In this document: in pieces, positions 60,068 to 64,000 of the stretch | How the letters are laid out: each line of letters starts with the position of its first letter | How positions within the stretch are numbered: the first letter of the stretch is position 1 | Assembly: GCF_030123365.1 (NCBI RefSeq) | Contig: NZ_CP126107.1 | Location: 4,177,501 to 4,241,500, forward strand | DNA: 64,000 nucleotides | Source: Neobacillus sp. SuZ13 | GTDB taxonomy: Bacteria > Bacillota > Bacilli > Bacillales > Cytobacillaceae | Direction of reading: 5' to 3' | Program-made: the position numbers and the translations under genes | Notes under the pieces: generated by a model | What the model was told of the DNA's origin: nothing | Database searches by the model: none | Seen by the model: the letters and a program-made list of their open reading frames with translations, nothing else

Positions 60068-60685
60068 TCAAGATGATTTTTGCTTCTCTTTTTCAAAAAA
60101 ATGAAAATGATTTTGGAGAATAGGTCCTATATTCTCTAACGCGGTCCAACCTGTAAGCAGTAGCACTGTTAATGAGCAAACATCTAGGTATGCAAAGGTC
60201 CCTATTACATACGGAAATTCGAATTTATTTAAAATAAAGGCATATAAAATGTCCCCTTGCATGGCACCAGCAAAAATGATGAGTATTCGCCCTTTTAAAG
60301 TTTTCTGCAATAATAAGGCTAAATACCACAATGTTATTCCCATCATCCATTCCTTTTTAAAAATAATCCAAATCGGATCAAATATCTCAAATAAATGAAA
60401 GGTCACGTATGCAATTGATACGGTAAATGAACAAATGAAAAAATATATAAGTGCTCCTCGTTTTTCTTGGCTTATAAAAAAATAACATATTCCTAACATA
60501 AATAACCCGCTTGCCTGTATATCAAACTCTCCTGCAGCAAACCGGACATTAGATAATATTAGTACTATTAATACATTTGCAGCCAGTTTTAATCGATATG
60601 GGTTTTGCTTTTCCAGAATAAAGGTCAAGTATATCCAGAAACCCCAAAAGACCCAATAAAAGATTGCCCCTTCCAACTCATACAC
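60068..60685 (-). CDS. yphA: YphA family membrane protein
   Basis: 205 residues with about six or seven membrane spans (FYWVFWGFWIYLTFILE, NVLIVLILSNVRF, GLFMLGICYFFISQE and others) and a short basic tail EKEKQKSS. No catalytic motif is seen. The family is small and its function unknown. It lies between ypzI and der; in B. subtilis seaA separates it from der. Named by position and general features. Confidence 0.8.
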   Translation of the reverse strand: MYELEGAIFYWVFWGFWIYLTFILEKQNPYRLKLAANVLIVLILSNVRFAAGEFDIQASGLFMLGICYFFISQEKRGALIYFFICSFTVSIAYVTFHLFEIFDPIWIIFKKEWMMGITLWYLALLLQKTLKGRILIIFAGAMQGDILYAFILNKFEFPYVIGTFAYLDVCSLTVLLLTGWTALENIGPILQNHFHFFEKEKQKSS

Positions 60686-60784
60686 CTCCTATTATTTTCA
60701 TTATTGGTAATCTTTATGTACTTTCATACTTCCCTGAATAATATTTCCTGTGTGAATCATCTTATTAAGAGGAGGTGTGTTTGA

Positions 60785-60925
60785 ATGGGAAAAGACCGAC
60801 AAGAAAAAAAGTTACGGGCGAGTCGAAGAGTAGAATCAGATCGTGACCAGGCGTTGCACTATCCTGGTGCCACGAAGCTATCTGGACCTGAAGAAGCACG
60901 GGGATTAAACGACGGTAAAAAATAA
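60785..60925 (+). CDS. ypzI: YpzI-like small protein (46 aa)
   Basis: 46 residues, MGKDRQEKKLRASRRVESDR followed by DQALHYPGATKLSGPEE. Strong AGGAGGTG site before the ATG. Basic and hydrophilic with no membrane span. The MGKDRQEKKL start and YPGAT segment match the YpzI family of Bacillus; function is unknown. It lies between fni and yphA on the opposite strand, and ends in a terminator shared with fni. Confidence 0.85.
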   Translation: MGKDRQEKKLRASRRVESDRDQALHYPGATKLSGPEEARGLNDGKK

Positions 60926-60928
60926 AAA

Positions 60929-60960
60929 AAAAGCTCTCGCAAAAAATTGCGAGAGCTTTA
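60929..60960. terminator. Bidirectional terminator between ypzI and fni
   Basis: AAAGCTCTCGCAA and TTGCGAGAGCTTT form a 13-bp stem around AAAA, flanked by A-run and T-run. It overlaps the fni stop codon. Confidence 0.9.
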
Positions 60961-62016
60961 TTTGATGGAACGCTGGGCGAACGCTTTGGTATCGACGCCA
61001 CGTTGATGTAACCAATGATAGGTTTCTCCTGAGATAATTACGGGTGCCTTCCTTAAATCTGAAATCGTTTTAGCTCCCAAAGCAGTCATAATCATCGTTA
61101 ATTCATAATGAAGGGCTTCAATTTCTTGTTGCAAAACCTCTACCCCTTCCTTAATCAGGATTGGTAAGAAATAGCCTGCCATGCCGATTGCATTCGCCCC
61201 AAGTGCTAATCCTTTTGCAATATCATGTCCTGACTTAAATCCTCCTGAACCAATAACTGAAAGATGCTCCGAAACAGATGATGCTTCAAGAATAGAAACA
61301 CCAGTGGGGATCCCCCAATGATTAAAAAAAGACAATGCTTTATCTCTGCGTTTATTTTCAATTTCAGCAAAATTTGTCCCGCCAGAGCCGCCTACATCAA
61401 CCACACTTACACCTACGGATGATAACGCTTGGACCGTCTCCAACCCCATTCCGAAACCAACTTCCTTTACAATTACAGGCACATTTGTCTCTTTTACAAT
61501 TGTTTCAATCCTTTTAAGTGCACCAGAAAAATCGCGATCTCCTTCGGGCATAGTCAGTTCTTGAATAACATTTAAATGTATTTGCAGAGCGTCTGCTTCT
61601 ATCATATCAACCGCGGCTTTTGCCTCTTCTACAGACGCTTCGCTTCCTAAATTTGCAATGATAACACCAGAGGGATTCTCTTTACGGACAACTTCATATG
61701 TGTATTTTTGAGAGGTATCCTTTAATGCAGCCATTTGTGACCCAACAGCCATCGTTAAACCGGTATTTTTAGCGACAATGGCCAATTCTTTATTGATACG
61801 ATATGTTTTTTCACCGCCACCACCAGTCATGGCATTGATAAAAATAGGCGAACTTAAATAAAGTCCGCCAATTTCATGGTCTAATCCAACATCGAATACA
61901 CCGATATTGGGTAGGCCCTGGTGAATAAATTTAATATCATCGAAAGCTGAAGAATGATTTTGCCGATTTTCAAGGGCAAAACGAATATGGTCCCATTTTC
62001 GTTCAGATCTAGACAC
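60958..62016 (-). CDS. fni: Isopentenyl-diphosphate delta-isomerase, type 2
   Basis: 352 residues, FMN-dependent TIM barrel that interconverts IPP and DMAPP. Seen: PIFINAMTGGGGEKTYRINK, VGSQMAAL, LQIHLNVIQELTMPEGDRDF with the catalytic glutamine, VIVKEVGFGM, and VVDVGGSGGTNFAEIEN. Upstream gene is rpsA, 11 bp away. The isoprenoid products feed menaquinone (hepS/hepT) and undecaprenyl carriers. Confidence 0.96.
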   Translation of the reverse strand: MSRSERKWDHIRFALENRQNHSSAFDDIKFIHQGLPNIGVFDVGLDHEIGGLYLSSPIFINAMTGGGGEKTYRINKELAIVAKNTGLTMAVGSQMAALKDTSQKYTYEVVRKENPSGVIIANLGSEASVEEAKAAVDMIEADALQIHLNVIQELTMPEGDRDFSGALKRIETIVKETNVPVIVKEVGFGMGLETVQALSSVGVSVVDVGGSGGTNFAEIENKRRDKALSFFNHWGIPTGVSILEASSVSEHLSVIGSGGFKSGHDIAKGLALGANAIGMAGYFLPILIKEGVEVLQQEIEALHYELTMIMTALGAKTISDLRKAPVIISGETYHWLHQRGVDTKAFAQRSIK

Positions 62017-62027
62017 TTATATCACCA

Positions 62028-63167
62028 TTATTTTCCTAAATTCTTTAATTTATCACCAATAACTTCTCCTAGCTGAAAGCCTTTTGACTCTTCAGGAAGT
62101 TCATAGTCTTGGTTTTCCTCATACTCTTTTTCAAGTAGTTCTTTAATGCTTAATGATAGACGTTGATCAGACTCATTTGCATCAAGGACCTTAACTTCTA
62201 CTTCTTGTCCTTCTTTTAATACTTCATGTGGAGTACCAATATGCTTATGTGCAATTTGTGAGATATGGACAAGGCCTTCCACACCAGGGAATACCTCGAC
62301 AAATGCACCATAAGAGACCAATCTTTTTACTTTACCTTTTAAGATACTGCCTTTAGGCGCTTTTTCGGAAAGATTTGACCATGGTCCAGGGAGTGTTTCT
62401 TTAATCGATAGGGAAATTCTCTCACTATCACGGTCCACACTTAAAACCTTAACTTGAACTTGTTGACCTTCATGAACAACATCTGATGGTTTATCAACAT
62501 GATCATAGGATAATTGAGAAATATGAACTAGACCATCAATGCCGCCAATATCAACAAAAGCGCCAAAATCAGTGATTCTTTGAACTGTTCCATCAATAAT
62601 TTGACCTACTTGTACGGCACTAAGTCGACTTTGTTTTTGCTTACCTTTTTCTTGTTCTACCACTGCTCGATGAGAAAGGATTAAACGATTCTTTTCCTTT
62701 TCAAGTTCAACAATTTTAAAAGTAAGAATACGACCTTTGTAATCACTAAAATCTTCAACAAAATGAGCTTCAACTAAAGATGCAGGTACAAATCCACGAA
62801 CTCCTAGATCAACTACCAGACCGCCTTTTACAACATCTTTTACTTCAGTTTCAATAATTTCTCCGCTTTGGAATTGATTTTCCAAGTGATCCCAAGCCTT
62901 TTCTGCATCCACTTTTCTTTTTGAAAGGATGATTGCTTCTTCCTCGACCTTCAACACTTCTAATTCTAATTCATCACCTTCAGCAACTGCATCAGACGCC
63001 TTTTCAATATGCAGACTTGAAAGTTCACTGATTGGGATGATTCCATCCAATTTGCTGCCTTGGATATCGACTAGCACCTGCTTTTCTTCTACTTTGGTAA
63101 CTTGTCCAGTTACTTTATCCCCGATTTCAAAGCTTCTCACTTCTACTTGATTTAATTCTTCCGACAT
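62028..63167 (-). CDS. rpsA: S1-domain RNA-binding protein (RpsA homologue, YpfD)
   Basis: 379 residues with four S1 RNA-binding domains at about 14-85, 100-165, 186-256 and 272-342; the last two carry DFGAFVDIGGIDGLVHISQL and YGAFVEVFPGVEGLVHISQI. E. coli S1 has six domains; four is the Firmicute form, which is not an essential ribosomal protein. May help translation of structured mRNAs. Lies between plsC and fni. Confidence 0.94.
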   Translation of the reverse strand: MSEELNQVEVRSFEIGDKVTGQVTKVEEKQVLVDIQGSKLDGIIPISELSSLHIEKASDAVAEGDELELEVLKVEEEAIILSKRKVDAEKAWDHLENQFQSGEIIETEVKDVVKGGLVVDLGVRGFVPASLVEAHFVEDFSDYKGRILTFKIVELEKEKNRLILSHRAVVEQEKGKQKQSRLSAVQVGQIIDGTVQRITDFGAFVDIGGIDGLVHISQLSYDHVDKPSDVVHEGQQVQVKVLSVDRDSERISLSIKETLPGPWSNLSEKAPKGSILKGKVKRLVSYGAFVEVFPGVEGLVHISQIAHKHIGTPHEVLKEGQEVEVKVLDANESDQRLSLSIKELLEKEYEENQDYELPEESKGFQLGEVIGDKLKNLGK

Positions 63168-63327
63168 ATGTATTCCTCCTTAATCCATTTACTTCAAAAT
63201 TCTATATATGATCTGGTGGATGCCACGCAGCATACAACACATATAAAAATAATAAAAAAGCAGTGAATTTTCAAAAAAAACTCTTTCCATTAACTTCTTA
63301 CAAATAGACTATTTTGTCAAGCAGAAG

Positions 63328-63909
63328 CTATTGATGTTCTTTTCTAAGTTTATCAATTTTGGACATAATTAATTCAGTAACTTCTTCTGCTGACGCCTTC
63401 TCTTTTCTCATTTCCTCTAAATCAATAGGTTCTCCATAAACAACCTTTAATTTTCGGAAACTTTGGTAAGGACCGATGATGGCGCATGGGACAACCGATG
63501 CTGAGGACCTTAACGCAAAAAAGCCTGCTCCAGCAAGTCCCTTACCTAGTTCGCCGGTCTTACTTCTTGTGCCCTCTGGAAAGAGACCGAAAACATGACC
63601 ATCCTTTAGAATTTTCAAGCCTGTTCTAAGTGCTTCTCGATCACTGAATCCCCTTTTTACTGGAAAGGCATTACATTTTCTAACGATATTTCCCAAAACA
63701 GGTACTGAAAAAATCTCTTCTTTTGCCATGTAATGAACAGGACGCGGGGCCATTATTCCGACTATAATGGGATCAAAATTATGAATGTGATTCGCACAAA
63801 GAAGGACACCACCTTCTTTGGGGAAATGTTCTAATCCGATAGCTTCAACTCTGTAAAGTGGTTTAAATATTCCAGTAACCACTGATTTGGCAAAGTCATA
63901 AAACGTCAC
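63328..63909 (-). CDS. plsC: 1-acyl-sn-glycerol-3-phosphate acyltransferase (PlsC family)
   Basis: 193 residues. Catalytic HX4D motif in CANHIHNFDPIIVG and the EGTR motif in FPEGTRSKTGELG are seen, plus a first helix that may touch the membrane. Makes phosphatidic acid. GTG start at 63909 with AAAGGA upstream, 2 bp after the cmk stop. The cmk-plsC-rpsA order is common in Bacillus relatives. Confidence 0.93.
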   Translation of the reverse strand: MTFYDFAKSVVTGIFKPLYRVEAIGLEHFPKEGGVLLCANHIHNFDPIIVGIMAPRPVHYMAKEEIFSVPVLGNIVRKCNAFPVKRGFSDREALRTGLKILKDGHVFGLFPEGTRSKTGELGKGLAGAGFFALRSSASVVPCAIIGPYQSFRKLKVVYGEPIDLEEMRKEKASAEEVTELIMSKIDKLRKEHQ

Positions 63910-63911
63910 GC

Positions 63912-64000
63912 CTATCCAATCCTTTCGTGCACCAACACCATTATTTTTTCTACAACATCTTGAATTGATAAAGAGGTTGTATCGATTTCCACAGCATCAT
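63912..64000 (-). CDS. cmk: Cytidylate kinase, C-terminal end only
   Basis: The last 29 codons, with the start outside the window. The readable end DAVEIDTTSLSIQDVVEKIM then VLVHERIG matches the C-terminus of CMP kinase, whose DxxxIDTTxLSI pattern is typical. It is followed 2 bp later by plsC, its usual neighbour. Confidence 0.85.
   Translation of the reverse strand, partial: DAVEIDTTSLSIQDVVEKIMVLVHERIG

Noticed and set aside
1..64000. CRISPR arrays, transposases, prophage genes, restriction or toxin-antitoxin systems, tRNAs
   Set aside because: Looked for by direct-repeat spacing, protein motifs and tRNA arm sequences; none seen. The only repeats are the intergenic palindromes and in-gene tandem tracts.

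Overview
The window is a core-genome segment of a low-GC, endospore-forming member of the Bacillaceae. Gene order follows the cmk to ypvA segment of the Bacillus subtilis chromosome: cmk, rpsA, fni, der, gpsA, spoIVA, hbs, folE-mtrB, hepS-menG-hepT, ndk, the aro genes, qcrABC, dapB-mgsA-bshB1-bshA-cca-birA, panBCD, dinG, aspB, dnaD, nth, ponA-recU, the ypp genes, mrfAB, cotD, gpsB, rnpB. Nearly everything is on the minus strand, so the window runs backwards along these operons. spoIVA, a CotD-like coat protein, ypjB and an SspM-like peptide show a spore former. bshA/bshB1 imply bacillithiol, and hepS/menG/hepT with qcrABC imply menaquinone respiration. The genus cannot be fixed from the sequence alone; Neobacillus, Mesobacillus or a relative would fit.

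Layout in coordinate order. 1-9 kb: a DinG-type helicase (ypvA, cut by the window edge), an RNA methyltransferase, the RNase P RNA, gpsB, ypsA, cotD and the mitomycin-repair pair mrfB/mrfA. 9-11.8 kb: an accessory insertion with a Crp/Fnr regulator, a short hybrid cluster protein and an Hsp20 chaperone. 11.8-18.8 kb: the ypp genes, an SspM-like spore peptide, recU and ponA. 18.8-26.2 kb: nth, dnaD, aspB, ypmB, ypmA, a degenerate metallo-beta-lactamase-like protein and dinG. 26.4-34.3 kb: panD-panC-panB behind a structured leader, then birA, cca, the bacillithiol genes, mgsA, dapB and ypjD. 34.5-42.7 kb: ypjC, ypjB, ypjA, the cytochrome bc complex, ypiF, ypiB, ypiA and a degenerate amidohydrolase-like protein. 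43-49.4 kb: the shikimate/aromatic cluster aroA, tyrA, hisC, aroH, aroB, aroC. 49.5-54 kb: ndk, menaquinone side-chain genes, mtrB, folE and hbs. 54.4-64 kb: spoIVA, yphF, yphE, gpsA, der, yphA, ypzI, fni, rpsA, plsC and the tail of cmk.

The genes are mostly housekeeping: cell division and wall synthesis (gpsB, ponA), DNA repair and replication (dinG, ypvA, mrfAB, nth, recU, dnaD), cofactors (pantothenate, biotin, folate, menaquinone, bacillithiol), aromatic amino acids, respiration and sporulation. Compared with my knowledge of B. subtilis order, asnS, cheR, the trp operon and seaA are absent from their usual places.

I found no mobile element, CRISPR array, tRNA or defence system, and no clear undescribed multi-gene system. 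The best leads are regulatory or structural. They are a perfect TGTGA-N6-TCACA operator centred at -41.5 of the inferred hcp promoter, a LexA-like box inside the inferred mrfA promoter, two tandem bulged-A hairpins with a terminator ahead of panB (pan RNA motif), three copies of a roughly 170-bp GC-rich imperfect palindrome plus one copy of another intergenic repeat, a structured region between gpsA and yphE, and two proteins that keep an enzyme-like fold signature but lack the catalytic motif. All assignments come from reading the sequence and from remembered family knowledge; no search was run.
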